From contig NZ_CP074346.1 of NCBI RefSeq assembly GCF_018343795.1, positions 744,001 to 808,000 of the forward strand: a DNA stretch of 64,000 nt, read 5' to 3'. This stretch comes from Phocoenobacter atlanticus subsp. cyclopteri. Lineage in GTDB: Bacteria; Pseudomonadota; Gammaproteobacteria; Enterobacterales; Pasteurellaceae. Positions 1 through 9,395 of this stretch are shown piece after piece (position 1 is the first letter of the stretch; the number at the start of each line of letters is the position of its first letter). The translations under genes and the position numbers were made by a program. The notes below the pieces were generated by a model. The model worked only from the letters and a program-made list of their open reading frames with translations. It did not search any database and was not told the origin of the DNA.

Positions 1-1
1 C

Positions 2-112
2 ATTCGTACAGGGATGGTGGTGGAAGCCGAGTTAGAAGCAGGAAGTATGAGAATTATTGATTATATTTTACGTCCACTATTAAAAACCCGTGATGCGTTA
101 GCGACGATTTAA
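2..112 (+). CDS. C-terminal end of a HlyD-like secretion adaptor (partial)
   Basis: The window opens inside a gene. Reading from base 2 gives 37 codons to a TAA at 110-112. The fragment has a GMVVEAELEAG stretch followed by a segment like IDYILRPLL. This resembles the last beta strand and final helix of HlyD/EmrA-type membrane fusion proteins, where a GM.V.AEI.TG motif precedes a YLL.P tail. Such proteins bridge an inner-membrane transporter and an outer-membrane channel. Only the end is visible, so the exporter it serves cannot be named. The family call rests on a short stretch and is moderate. Confidence 0.5.
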   Translation: MRTGMVVEAELEAGSMRIIDYILRPLLKTRDALATI

Positions 113-162
113 GTTGTGTAAAATGTGTAAATTTTAAGTGGAATGTGACCGATTCATTTAAC

Positions 163-191
163 GCCCTATGGTCATTTTTTTATCATAGGGC
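163..191. terminator. 8-bp inverted repeat between convergent genes
   Basis: GCCCTATG at 163-170 pairs with CATAGGGC at 184-191 across a 13-base loop. It lies between the end of the adaptor gene and the end of carbonic anhydrase, which converge here. No T-run follows on either side, so it may be a weak or bidirectional terminator. Confidence 0.4.
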
Positions 192-220
192 TATATTATG
201 GTTCAATGGTTGTTTGGGAG

Positions 221-889
221 CTATTCATCAACACTTGCTTGCAATGTTGAGATTGCATTGCGATAAGTGATTTCTAAGGTTTCTGGGCTGGTTGCGATCA
301 CCCCTTGATCATTTAAGTAACCATCGTGAACATCATACATCCAACCGTGTAATGATAATTTTTTACCTCGTTTCCAAGCTGCACGAACCACAGAAGTACG
401 CCCTAAATTGTACACTTGTTCTGCGACATTTAATTGTACTAACATATCTGCGCGTTTTTCAGCAGGAAGTTTGCCTAACAGCGTGCCATATTTAAAGCGT
501 ATATCTTTGATATGTAATAACCAATTATTAACTAAGCCATAATCTTCATTATTTAAAGAGGCTTGAATACCGCCACAATTAGTATGTCCACAAATAATGA
601 TATGCTCAATATTTAACACATCAACGGCATATTGCACAACAGACAAACAGTTTAAATCGGTATGAATAACGAGATTGGCAATATTTCGATGTACAAATAA
701 TTTCCCAGACTCTAGTCCAGTTAGCTTTTCAGCGGGTACGCGACTATCAGCACAACCAATCCACAATAAACGAGGTTTTTGCTGTTCTGAAATTGCTTCA
801 AAATAATCAGGCTGTTTTTGTTTCATCTCAACTGCCCAACGATGGTTTTGTTCAAAAATTTCTTCTACTGATTTCATAAGATTATCCAT
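221..889 (-). CDS. can: beta-class carbonic anhydrase
   Basis: This cytoplasmic zinc enzyme interconverts CO2 and bicarbonate. The zinc and active-site motifs are CADSR (Cys46, Asp48 from the first ATG) and ICGHTNCGG (His and second Cys). The C-terminal part keeps the NLGRTS and LHGWMYDV segments. The whole protein follows the Haemophilus influenzae enzyme closely. A second ATG at 877 gives the residue numbering Cys42/Asp44 used for that enzyme, so translation may begin there; neither ATG has a strong ribosome binding site. At 222 residues it is of normal length. The gene converges with the fragment at the left edge and is divergent from the SbmA-like gene. Confidence 0.96.
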   Translation of the reverse strand: MDNLMKSVEEIFEQNHRWAVEMKQKQPDYFEAISEQQKPRLLWIGCADSRVPAEKLTGLESGKLFVHRNIANLVIHTDLNCLSVVQYAVDVLNIEHIIICGHTNCGGIQASLNNEDYGLVNNWLLHIKDIRFKYGTLLGKLPAEKRADMLVQLNVAEQVYNLGRTSVVRAAWKRGKKLSLHGWMYDVHDGYLNDQGVIATSPETLEITYRNAISTLQASVDE

Positions 890-992
890 AATGTTGAAAA
901 CGAATTTTATAATAACATAAAATTTGCCGAGTTTATCTTATAAATTAATTCAGATATACTGGGCAATTCGTATTTTATGGTGAGATCTTATA

Positions 993-1964
993 ATGTTTAA
1001 ATCTTTTTTCTTAAATAAACAATGGCTGTTATGGTCAGTATTGGGAAGTCTTTCTTTAATCCTTATAACAGGGTATAAGGTTTCTCTTGATGTTGAAATT
1101 AACGAATGGTTTGGTGGCTTTTATGATATGATCCAACAAGCCCTTTCTAAGCCTAATTCTGTTACTTTATCAGATTTTTTTGCGAAAATATTTACCTTTG
1201 CAAAAATAGCTGGGGTTTATATTGCTTTAGCTGTTTTTGTTGATTTTTTAGCTCGTCATTATATTTTTCGGTGGCGTACTGCAATGAATGATTATTATAT
1301 GAGCCATTGGGACAAGTTACGTCATATTGAAGGTGCCGCACAGCGTGTACAAGAAGATACAATGCGGTTTGCAAGGATAATGGAATCGCTGGGTATTAGT
1401 TTTATACGTGCTTTAATGACATTATTTGCTTTTTTACCACTACTTTGGGAGTTAAGTAAACACGTCACATCTTATCCATTAGTGGGAGAAGTGAGTCACG
1501 GATTAGTCTATTTAGCTATTTTATTCTCATTAGGTGGTACGATATTACTTGCTGTTGTTGGGGTTAAATTACCAGGTTTAGAGTTTAATAATCAACGAGT
1601 AGAGGCTGCTTATCGTAAAGAGTTAGTGTATGGTGAAGATGATAACCAGCGTGCAGATGATTTTACAGTAAAAGCTTTATATGAAGATGTCCGAAAAAAT
1701 TATTTCCGTCTTTATTGGAATTATTTCTATTTTGATATGGTAAAATGGTCTTATCTACAATTTAATGTTGTTTTACCTTATATTGCATTAGCGCCAACCA
1801 TTATTGCAGGCGTGGTAACCTTAGGTTTATTACAACAAATTATTCGTGCATTTAAACAGGTAGAAACCTCTTTTCAATTTTTTGTTTACTCGTGGAGCAC
1901 CGTGGTTGAATTGATGTCAATTAGAAAACGTTTGAAAGCATTTGAAAAACATATTCAATCATAA
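993..1964 (+). CDS. SbmA/BacA-like peptide transporter
   Basis: The product is an integral inner-membrane protein of the SbmA/BacA family, proton-driven dimers that import peptides such as microcins and proline-rich antimicrobial peptides. Visible family features are the N-terminal hydrophobic segment, the E-x-N-x-WFGGFYD-like stretch after it, the FRWRTAMNDYY motif, and a C-terminal pair of helices around SFQFFVYSW. At 323 residues it is shorter than Escherichia coli SbmA (about 400) but has both ends of the conserved domain. No ABC ATPase domain follows, so it is not the YddA type. It appears to be a single-gene unit, divergent from carbonic anhydrase. Confidence 0.85.
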   Translation: MFKSFFLNKQWLLWSVLGSLSLILITGYKVSLDVEINEWFGGFYDMIQQALSKPNSVTLSDFFAKIFTFAKIAGVYIALAVFVDFLARHYIFRWRTAMNDYYMSHWDKLRHIEGAAQRVQEDTMRFARIMESLGISFIRALMTLFAFLPLLWELSKHVTSYPLVGEVSHGLVYLAILFSLGGTILLAVVGVKLPGLEFNNQRVEAAYRKELVYGEDDNQRADDFTVKALYEDVRKNYFRLYWNYFYFDMVKWSYLQFNVVLPYIALAPTIIAGVVTLGLLQQIIRAFKQVETSFQFFVYSWSTVVELMSIRKRLKAFEKHIQS

Positions 1965-2185
1965 AATCTTAGTAAGTAAGCAGGATAATCGTACACTTTA
2001 AACTTTTGTAAGAAAACTACAAATAAAAATTCCTTTATGATAAGACGGAGATTATTTTAAATTGAACTAAATATTATTGTTACGATTAGAGCAATAAATA
2101 ATAACGTTATTATTCACAATTATTAGAGTGTCAAAAATAGCTTTGGACTTTAGATATGATGTTTCATTAAGATAACTCGCTAATT

Positions 2186-2290
2186 AAACGAGGAAATGCT
2201 GCCCAAATGATGAATGCATTTAGCAAACTTGCATTGAATATTGTTAAAACTGATACAAGCCGTATTGCTCTAGCATGCAATGCAAATTAA
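2186..2290 (+). pseudogene. remnant of an ISAs1-family transposase (C-terminal part)
   Basis: One frame reads KRGNAAQMMNAFSKLALNIV and continues KTDTSR before a TAA at 2288-2290. This matches the conserved C-terminal signature of ISAs1/H-repeat-type transposases (R-x-GNAP-x-N...LRK-ALNLL-x-D-S). Only about 34 codons survive, and neither the DDE core nor terminal repeats are visible. It looks like an old, mostly deleted insertion. Confidence 0.55.
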
Positions 2291-2720
2291 AAAGGGCAGT
2301 ATTGGGTGATAATTTTAGAGCATTGTTACTTTTGTAGTAAAATGCTCTTTCTCTGAGGTATGTTCTGCCTACATCATATTAAACTTGTTCAGCCATCTTT
2401 TAGAGATTCAAGGAGGGGTTTTGAAAGAACAATGTAGTCACAAGATTAGCCAATTTTTTAGGAAAAGGCGTAGTGAGAAAAAATAAAATATGGTATGAAA
2501 TATATTTGTCAAATGAATGGGTACAATTTAAGTAAAGACCAAGAAAATTTTACGAATGAAGAATTGAGAAGATTATCTGATATTGTTTTTTAAAAAACAC
2601 ATATAAATTTGGACATTCATTACCCAAAGATAATTTAAAAACGGAAATTAATCAAAAATAAGCGGTAACATTTAAACAAAAATTTACAAGTAAACAAGAA
2701 CGGTTGGATATATGCAAAAT

Positions 2721-2748
2721 ATAAGGACAGGGTAGATCCTGTCCTTAT
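2721..2748. repeat. palindromic element, 11-bp perfect stem
   Basis: ATAAGGACAGG at 2721-2731 pairs perfectly with CCTGTCCTTAT at 2738-2748 over a 6-base loop. It sits just past the 3' end of nadE. It may act as a terminator and resembles the palindrome at 5395-5427, sharing GGACAG. Confidence 0.6.
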
Positions 2749-2778
2749 GGAATAAAATAAAGAACTCAGTGTTTGTAT

Positions 2779-3534
2779 TTATCTTGGTAAAACCTCCGGC
2801 ACTGCCGCAAGCTCTCTTTTATGATGAGATCGATTGTGCCAAAAGTTGATACGTTCTAAGGCTTTTTCACTGACCGTTTCGCCTTGTAAATAAGCATCAA
2901 TTTCTGCATAAGTCACACCCATTTCATCTTCATCGGTTTGACCCACCCATAAACCTGCACTCGGGGCTTTGTTGATAATGCTTTGAGGAATATTTAAATA
3001 GCGAGCTAAATCATAAACTTGGGCTTTGGTAAGATGAACTAAAGGGAGAATATCGGCACCGCCGTCACCAAATTTAGTAAAATAGCCCATATGCCACTCA
3101 GCCGCATTATCTGTGCCGACTACAATATGATTATGGCTTTGTGCGTGAGCGTAGAGGGCGATCATTCGTAATCTTGCTTGAACATTACCTGAAATCACAT
3201 TTTGGCGTTCTGCTTGGTCGTTAAATAGTGGCTGCATACTTTTTATAAAAGTATCATAAATGTCTGTAATAGGGCTAATTAATAGCGGGCAATTAATACT
3301 CTCCGCTAATTCTTGAGATTGCTCTATATCAATAGCGGGAGTATTTGCACTTGGTAGAGCAATACCTTGCACTCTCGCCCCTGTTTTTGCTAATAAACAA
3401 GCCACCACAGCAGAATCAATTCCACCACTAATACCAATGGTATAGCCGTTCGCGTTATAGTTTTCTATGCGTTGTTTTTCTAACCAATTTACTAAATAAT
3501 CAGCATAGTTTGCTACATTCCAATTTGCTTTCAT
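2779..3534 (-). CDS. nadE: NAD+ synthase, ammonia-dependent type
   Basis: The enzyme amidates deamido-NAD to NAD using ATP, the last step of NAD synthesis, in the cytoplasm. The PP-loop motif SGGIDSA lies at residues 36-42. Further family segments are GNVQARLRM, GTDNAAEW and KFGDGGAD. At 251 residues it lacks the N-terminal nitrilase (glutaminase) domain, so it uses ammonia directly. It starts only two bases after the stop of the upstream nicotinate phosphoribosyltransferase gene, so the two are very probably translationally coupled. Confidence 0.95.
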   Translation of the reverse strand: MKANWNVANYADYLVNWLEKQRIENYNANGYTIGISGGIDSAVVACLLAKTGARVQGIALPSANTPAIDIEQSQELAESINCPLLISPITDIYDTFIKSMQPLFNDQAERQNVISGNVQARLRMIALYAHAQSHNHIVVGTDNAAEWHMGYFTKFGDGGADILPLVHLTKAQVYDLARYLNIPQSIINKAPSAGLWVGQTDEDEMGVTYAEIDAYLQGETVSEKALERINFWHNRSHHKRELAAVPEVLPR

Positions 3535-3536
3535 TT

Positions 3537-4655
3537 TTATTTACTCTGTTTGTTTACTGGAAAGTCAACTAACTCTAAACGAGGATTTTTGACATAATTT
3601 CGTCCCACTTTTGCTTGTGGTTTACCATTGAGTAGTACGCAGTCACCTGTAAAACCGATATTAACTTTTAATAATGATGACCCCACACCATAAGAATCAA
3701 CAGGGACATTCTCCTCTTCAAACTCTTTAATTTTTTTCACACTAAAACCACCGCTAACAATAATTTTTACATAAGGAAAACCATTGTCATCTAGGGCTTT
3801 ACGTAATACTTGGATTAAGCGTTTATTGACACCTCGAGGATCGAATTTACCCAATTCTTGTGGATTATCAAGGAAGTATTTATCAATCATCTGCTGTGAG
3901 GTGTCCACTCGAACACCGTATAACTCTTTACCAAAGGCTTTTGCCACTAACAAAGAATCATTGATGACATCATTATGATAATCGACTAAAGCCACTAAAT
4001 GATCATCAGGAAATTGCTCTTTATAAGCACGGCAAGCTGCCACTAAATCGCCCCCAAAGAGCTGAATTAAGGCGTGAGGCATAGTACCCATTCCTTGCTC
4101 GCCCCACCATTCATTCATTGCATAAGTGGCTTGAGCAGAAGAACCACCAATAAAAGCGGCATAACCATCGCCAGCTTGTTGAGAGAAGTGATCATCACGA
4201 TCGCCCATAAAGATAATATGTTTATTATTTGCTGTTTGTACAATTTGATAAACGTTAGTCGCAACAGAAGTTCTACGAGCCAAAATACCATCAATAATCC
4301 CTTCCAAATAACCAAATTTATCGTATTCCCCCTCAATGGTGAGCACACTTTCATAAGGTGAAATTTTATCGCCATCATTTAATGCGTGAATAGTTAAGGT
4401 TTCAGGCTCTTTTGCAAAACAATGTAATAAAGCCACCGCTTCATCAATGCCACATAAAATAGCATTTTTCTTTTGGAAAAATTGCATAGTAACTCGATCT
4501 TTCGGAAAATTAGCCTGTGCAATCTGAGCTGTTTTTAAAAAATAGACCGCAGAGAACCAACCCTCACCTACACGTTCATCAAATTTAAAGGTTTTATTGG
4601 TAAGACGTTTGATTTTACCTTGTTGTTTGAGCTTTTGTTCTTTTATATTTGTCAT
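3537..4655 (-). CDS. nicotinate phosphoribosyltransferase
   Basis: The enzyme converts nicotinate and PRPP to nicotinate mononucleotide, the entry step of the Preiss-Handler route. Family features are the F-x-RVGEGWFSAVYFLKT region near the N terminus, LARRTSVATN, a VDYHNDV segment and an IVSGGFSVKKI phosphate-binding region. At 372 residues it is of the shorter kind seen in many bacteria rather than the longer E. coli PncB. It is the first gene of a two-gene operon with nadE. Together they allow NAD to be made from nicotinate if an adenylyltransferase (NadD) is encoded elsewhere. Confidence 0.88.
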   Translation of the reverse strand: MTNIKEQKLKQQGKIKRLTNKTFKFDERVGEGWFSAVYFLKTAQIAQANFPKDRVTMQFFQKKNAILCGIDEAVALLHCFAKEPETLTIHALNDGDKISPYESVLTIEGEYDKFGYLEGIIDGILARRTSVATNVYQIVQTANNKHIIFMGDRDDHFSQQAGDGYAAFIGGSSAQATYAMNEWWGEQGMGTMPHALIQLFGGDLVAACRAYKEQFPDDHLVALVDYHNDVINDSLLVAKAFGKELYGVRVDTSQQMIDKYFLDNPQELGKFDPRGVNKRLIQVLRKALDDNGFPYVKIIVSGGFSVKKIKEFEEENVPVDSYGVGSSLLKVNIGFTGDCVLLNGKPQAKVGRNYVKNPRLELVDFPVNKQSK

Positions 4656-4827
4656 ATTTACTCGTTATTTAAACAGGAATGGATAATATTCTATGCAAAA
4701 AATGAGGGGTTTGCAATTTGTTTATTATAAATGTAAAGTATAGTTTTTATAAAAATAGAGATAAATATTTCGTTAGCCTATATACTCTATCCTTACATTA
4801 TTATTAAAAAAAACAAGAGATACAAAT

Positions 4828-5184
4828 ATGAAAAAAATACATTTAATTTTACCAATTACAATAGCGTTATCAGGTTGTAATATTGCTCAAGATAATACAG
4901 CTGTACAAGGTTTATTAACCTTTGGTCACGAGGTGTCGTCTTTCGAACCTTGTGGATCAGAAAAAGCCTATTGGATTATTGATCCAACAGATAAATTGAA
5001 TAATTTGTATAATGAGAAACTCGCTAAGCCTTCGGAACCTTATACTCCAGTCCTTGCAGAACTGGTATTGAAAGACTTAGGAAAAGCCACAGAGGGCTTT
5101 GCAGAAGATTATGATAGTGTGGTAGAAGCTATTGAAATTAAATCCGTGCAATCTATTACTGGAGAAATTTCTTGTAGAAAATAG
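4828..5184 (+). CDS. small predicted lipoprotein
   Basis: The 118-residue product begins with a typical lipoprotein signal: basic start, hydrophobic stretch and lipobox ending at Cys16 (ALSGC). The mature part contains FEPCGSEKAYWI, a motif seen in small periplasmic or outer-membrane lipoproteins of unknown role, and ends with another Cys near the C terminus that could form a disulfide. It has its own upstream region and an AAAACAAGAGA ribosome binding site. No function can be assigned. Confidence 0.75.
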   Translation: MKKIHLILPITIALSGCNIAQDNTAVQGLLTFGHEVSSFEPCGSEKAYWIIDPTDKLNNLYNEKLAKPSEPYTPVLAELVLKDLGKATEGFAEDYDSVVEAIEIKSVQSITGEISCRK

Positions 5185-5394
5185 ATATCATCAACCACCT
5201 TGTCCGTGATTCATATAGTTATAAAAATAATTATTAACAAAGAGACAGAGCAGAATAAAATCGATAGTCAATATAAAACAACAATTTATATTGTTTTTTT
5301 CATCACGATGATTTGAGTGGTTGAAATTTCAAGTAATGATAACGATGAATAGCTATTATTTGCAAAAAAATAACTTATTGATATAAAATACATT

Positions 5395-5427
5395 GTAGGG
5401 ACAGAACATACCCTGTTTTGTCCCTAC
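5395..5427. repeat. palindromic element near pepP end
   Basis: GTAGGGACAGAACA pairs with TGTTTTGTCCCTAC with a single mismatch (14-bp arms, 5-base loop). It lies 15 bases beyond the pepP stop codon. It belongs to the same loose class as the palindromes at 2721, 17548 and 45382. Confidence 0.65.
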
Positions 5428-5442
5428 ACCAACGATTGAATT

Positions 5443-6741
5443 TTAAATTTGTTCAGCCATCATCATTTCAATATCTTCAATTTCTTTCGGACAGCTACTA
5501 GTGAGGTTTTTACAGCCGTATTCAGTAATCACAATATTATCTTCAATACGAATACCAATACCTTTATATTGCTCTGGCACATCCGCCGATTTTGGAATAT
5601 AGACACCTGGCTCGATGGTAAACACCATTCCTATTTCTAGTGGACGATCACGGTATCTTTTATCTCTACCAATTTTACCTACATCGTGTACATCTAACCC
5701 TAAACTGTGTCCTAAACCGTGCATATAAAATTCTTGCCACGCTTCTTGTTCAATCAGCGTTTTGACATTACCTTTTAAAATGCCTAATTCAACCAAACCT
5801 GTGGTTAATTTTTCGATATAAATTTCATTCAAGGTTTGCATTGAAATACCTGCACGAGCTTGTTCAATCAGTGATTTTTGAGCTTCTAATACTAATTGAT
5901 AAAGTTCTCGTTGTGGTTGGCTAAATTTACCATTAATTGGGAAAGTACGTGTGATATCTCCTGCATACATTGCAAATTCAGCCCCTGCATCAATCAGTAA
6001 TAAATCGCCATCTTGTAATACTTGATCGTTTTCATTGTAGTGCAAAATACAAGCATTATCGCCTCCTGCCACGATCGAATTATAAGAGGGACCACGAGAA
6101 CCAAAGCGACTAAATTCATAATGAATTTCTCCCTCAATTTCCATTTCATAACGATTAGGGCGAGTGGTTTTCATTGCTCGAATATGTGCCATTGAAGAGA
6201 TATGGCAAGCCTGTTGCATTAAATCAATTTCTAACTTAGATTTGATCAAACGCATTTCAGACAGCATTGTTTCCCAGCTAATAACTTCATCGAAAACAGT
6301 TGAAACAATCTCATCTCCCCAAGTTTGTAAGCCTTCTGCATAATAACAAGCGGTCACATTGTTACATTTTTTTGCAAAAATTTCGTTGATGGTTTCAATG
6401 TTATAAGCTTCATCTATTTCTAAGCTTTGTGGTGCATTTTCAGTACCTAAACGGCGACCATTCCACGTTTCCATTAATGGATCTTTTTCACGTAGAAAAA
6501 GAATACTTTGCATTTTACCCTGTTGTTTAATTAAAAGTAGAGCCGATTGAGGTTCTGCAAAGCCTGTTAAATACCAAAAATAACTATCTGGACGGAATAA
6601 GTATTCGCAATCGTTATTACGACGTTTTTCTGTTTCTGTAAAAACGATTAATGCGGAATTATCCTGCATTTGTTCAAATACACGCTGACGGCGAGCAGTA
6701 AATTCAGATTGTGGCATTTTTGCCATATAACTAAGATCCAT
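5443..6741 (-). CDS. pepP: Xaa-Pro aminopeptidase
   Basis: This cytoplasmic dinuclear metallopeptidase releases the N-terminal residue in front of proline. The N-terminal domain (about residues 1-175) is the creatinase-like fold. The C-terminal pita-bread domain shows the metal ligands in DAGAEFAMYAGDITRTFP, HGLGHSLGLDVHD, FTIEPGVYI and GIRIEDNI. At 432 residues it has the normal length. It is a single gene; a CRISPR array lies upstream of it and both are transcribed on the minus strand. Confidence 0.96.
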   Translation of the reverse strand: MDLSYMAKMPQSEFTARRQRVFEQMQDNSALIVFTETEKRRNNDCEYLFRPDSYFWYLTGFAEPQSALLLIKQQGKMQSILFLREKDPLMETWNGRRLGTENAPQSLEIDEAYNIETINEIFAKKCNNVTACYYAEGLQTWGDEIVSTVFDEVISWETMLSEMRLIKSKLEIDLMQQACHISSMAHIRAMKTTRPNRYEMEIEGEIHYEFSRFGSRGPSYNSIVAGGDNACILHYNENDQVLQDGDLLLIDAGAEFAMYAGDITRTFPINGKFSQPQRELYQLVLEAQKSLIEQARAGISMQTLNEIYIEKLTTGLVELGILKGNVKTLIEQEAWQEFYMHGLGHSLGLDVHDVGKIGRDKRYRDRPLEIGMVFTIEPGVYIPKSADVPEQYKGIGIRIEDNIVITEYGCKNLTSSCPKEIEDIEMMMAEQI

Positions 6742-6893
6742 TATTTTTTCCTTTTCTATTTATTACTATGTGATTAAGCGTAACTTTAAGCAGTTTTAAA
6801 GTGAAATTCAATAGTATTTTTAAGATTATTATTAAGAATGTTTTTTATCTGTTTGAGTTTTGAATTATGTAAGTGATTTTTCATATCCTACTC

Positions 6894-7102
6894 TTTCTAA
6901 GCCATCTACTCGATGGTTAACAGGCAATCTCCAACACCAATGATAATTTTCTTTTTCTAAGCCATCTACTCGATGGTTAACTGTGGGTTTGCCAGTTCTA
7001 ATTGATAACGCTCATTTCTAAGCCATCTACTCGATGGTTAACTACACCCCTTCAATTCTTCTTTAGAACCATCGTTTCTAAGCCATCTACTCGATGGTTA
7101 AC
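6894..7102 (-). CRISPR. type I-F-like CRISPR array 1 (4 repeats, 3 spacers)
   Basis: Four identical 28-bp repeats lie at 6894-6921, 6954-6981, 7015-7042 and 7075-7102. On the minus strand each begins GTTAACCATC, has the loop GAGTA and ends GATGGCTTAGAAA. Spacers are 32, 33 and 32 bp. Repeat length, spacer length, the short stem (CCATC/GATGG) and the CTTAGAAA end match type I-F repeats. The conserved leader sits on the high-coordinate side, so transcription runs leftward. No cas gene is present in the window. Confidence 0.95.
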
Positions 7103-7240
7103 CTAGAGATTTTATTCGCAAAATCCTGATTCTGCAATATCTGAAGTGAAAAAATAGCAAAAATACTCTTTTTCTAACAGGGTTTGTAACTTATTGATAA
7201 TAAAGAAATTTTAAAATAGTCAACAATAAAGGGTATTTTA
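7103..7240 (-). promoter_or_regulatory. CRISPR array 1 leader with IHF site
   Basis: This stretch between the first repeat and the end of uvrB closely matches the region in front of array 2 (59949-60087) on the other strand, including identical blocks of about 23 and 34 bp. It contains a perfect IHF consensus (WATCAANNNNTTR; TATCAATAAGTTA on the minus strand, 7187-7199), 84 bp from the first repeat. IHF binding in the leader is known to be needed for spacer acquisition in type I-E and I-F systems. Confidence 0.8.
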
Positions 7241-7245
7241 TGCAA

Positions 7246-9264
7246 TCAATCCACCATCAACAAAAACTCTTTTAACTGCTTAATCTTATCCCTTGTGGCA
7301 GCGGCTTTTTCAAATTCAAGATTTTGAGCGAACTCTCGCATTTCGGTATCCAATTTTTTGAGATCTTTTTCTAGTGCTTTGCGAGTTTTTGGAATATAAG
7401 CGGTAGGATTTTCTTCTACTTTTGCAGATTTTTTATTTCGTTTTGTTTTATTACTTTGCCCAATATCTAGCAATTCACTGACTTTTTTATTTAAACCTTG
7501 TGGGGTAATACCCAGTTTTTCATTGTGAGCTTGCTGTTTGGCTCTACGTCTTTGGGTTTCGCTGATGGCTTTTTCCATTGAGTTGGTAATTCTATCTCCA
7601 TATAAAATGGCTTTGCCGTTTAAGTTTCGAGCTGCACGTCCGATAGTCTGGATCAGTGAGCGTTCAGAACGTAAAAAGCCTTCTTTATCAGCGTCTAAAA
7701 TGGCGACAAGCGATACTTCTGGAATATCTAAGCCTTCACGTAATAAGTTAATTCCAACCAGTACATCAAACATTCCCATTCGTAAATCGTGGATAATTTC
7801 CACACGTTCAACGGTGTCAATATCACTGTGTAAGTAACGCACTCGTACGCCGTGCTCATCAAGATAATCTGTTAAATCTTCTGCCATTTTCTTGGTTAAA
7901 ACTGTCACTAAAACACGTTCTTCTACTTCAGTACGTTTATGAATTTCTGAAAGTAAATCATCGACTTGGGTTGCCACAGGGCGAACTTCAATAATAGGGT
8001 CGAGCAGTCCTGTTGGACGAACCACTTGTTCAACCACATCGCCATTTGATTTTTCCAATTCATAGTTACTTGGGGTGGCGGATACGTAAATGGTTTGTGG
8101 TGCAAGGGCTTCAAATTCTTCAAACCGTAGTGGGCGATTGTCTAATGCAGAAGGCAAGCGGAAGCCATATTGCACGAGTGTTTCTTTACGAGAACGGTCG
8201 CCTTTATACATTCCTCCAATTTGCGGCACGGTCACGTGAGATTCGTCGATAATTAGCAAACCGTCAGCAGGCATATAATCAAATAACGTTGGCGGAGCTT
8301 CGCCCTCTTTTCTACCTGAAAGATAGCGAGAGTAGTTTTCAACACCAGAGCAGTAGCCGAGTTCGTTCATCATTTCAATATCAAATTGCGTGCGTTGTGT
8401 CAGGCGTTGTTCTTCAACGAGCTTATTTTCTTTGATCAGATATTCACGACGTTCAACAAGCTCAGCTTTGATTTTTTCAATTGCTTCTAAAATACGCTCA
8501 CGAGGTGTGGCGTAGTGGGTTTTAGGGTAAACGGTATAGCGTGGCATTCGCCCTAAACTTTGTCCTGTTAAAGGATCAAAGAGGGATAAATTTTCAATTT
8601 CATCGTCAAAAAGTTCGACACGTAATGCTTGATCGTCCGATTCCGCAGGGAAAATATCAATCACTTCACCACGTACTCTAAAAGTACCACGTTGAAAGGC
8701 TTGATCGTTGCGAGAGTATTGTAATTCCGTTAAGCGAGATAAAATTTCACGCTGATTGATAATTTCGCCTACTTGTAGATGCAACATCATTTTTAGATAA
8801 GCATCGGCGTCCCCTAATCCATAAATTGCAGAAACGGAGGCAACCACAATGGTATCTCTTCGTTCAAGAAAAGATTTGGTAGCAGAAAGCCGCATTTGTT
8901 CGATTTGTTCATTTACAGAGGCATCCTTCTCAATAAAAGTATCGCTGGCTGGAACATAAGCCTCTGGTTGATAATAATCATAGTAAGATACAAAATATTC
9001 TACAGCATTCTCAGGAAAAAAAGCTTTCATTTCTGCATAGAGCTGTGCTGCAAGAGTTTTGTTAGGGGCGAGTAGCATCGCTGGACGGTTTAAGTCTGCG
9101 ATAACATTGGCAATAGTAAAGGTTTTACCTGAACCTGTCACACCCAGTAACGTTTGATGGACTAAACCATCTTCTAAGCCTTCTTTTAGTTTTGCTATGG
9201 CTTCAGGTTGATCTCCTGCTGGTTTAAAAGGACTATGTAAAATAAAAGGTTTTTGTTTTTGCAT
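7246..9264 (-). CDS. uvrB: excinuclease ABC subunit B
   Basis: UvrB is the damage-verifying helicase-like subunit of nucleotide excision repair and works with UvrA and UvrC. Walker A GVTGSGKT is at residues 41-48. The Tyr-rich beta-hairpin [12 protein letters not shown], the helicase motif DESH, and the RGT-x-RVRGEVID and [10 protein letters not shown] motifs follow. The C-terminal UVR domain (about residues 630-665) binds UvrC. At 672 residues it is full length. Confidence 0.98.
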   Translation of the reverse strand: MQKQKPFILHSPFKPAGDQPEAIAKLKEGLEDGLVHQTLLGVTGSGKTFTIANVIADLNRPAMLLAPNKTLAAQLYAEMKAFFPENAVEYFVSYYDYYQPEAYVPASDTFIEKDASVNEQIEQMRLSATKSFLERRDTIVVASVSAIYGLGDADAYLKMMLHLQVGEIINQREILSRLTELQYSRNDQAFQRGTFRVRGEVIDIFPAESDDQALRVELFDDEIENLSLFDPLTGQSLGRMPRYTVYPKTHYATPRERILEAIEKIKAELVERREYLIKENKLVEEQRLTQRTQFDIEMMNELGYCSGVENYSRYLSGRKEGEAPPTLFDYMPADGLLIIDESHVTVPQIGGMYKGDRSRKETLVQYGFRLPSALDNRPLRFEEFEALAPQTIYVSATPSNYELEKSNGDVVEQVVRPTGLLDPIIEVRPVATQVDDLLSEIHKRTEVEERVLVTVLTKKMAEDLTDYLDEHGVRVRYLHSDIDTVERVEIIHDLRMGMFDVLVGINLLREGLDIPEVSLVAILDADKEGFLRSERSLIQTIGRAARNLNGKAILYGDRITNSMEKAISETQRRRAKQQAHNEKLGITPQGLNKKVSELLDIGQSNKTKRNKKSAKVEENPTAYIPKTRKALEKDLKKLDTEMREFAQNLEFEKAAATRDKIKQLKEFLLMVD

Positions 9265-9395
9265 ATTGTTTTTGAGTCATAAAAAATAGAATAAAATATT
9301 GCGTTAGTTTAACATAGCATAGGTGTTTGATTAACTAAATTTAGACATAGAACACTACCATAAGAAATTTGCAAATTTTTAACAAGAAGTCACCG

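Larger units (their letters stand above)
1965..2778. other. 814-bp gap with transposase remnant and palindrome
   Basis: No intact gene is seen. The stretch holds a decayed transposase end (2186-2290) and a strong palindrome (2721-2748). An uptake-signal-like AAGCGGTAACA lies near 2661. The rest is AT-rich with stops in all frames. Confidence 0.6.

Noticed and set aside
4074-4378. Frames on both strands inside the nicotinate phosphoribosyltransferase gene
   Set aside because: They lie wholly within a well-supported gene in another frame.
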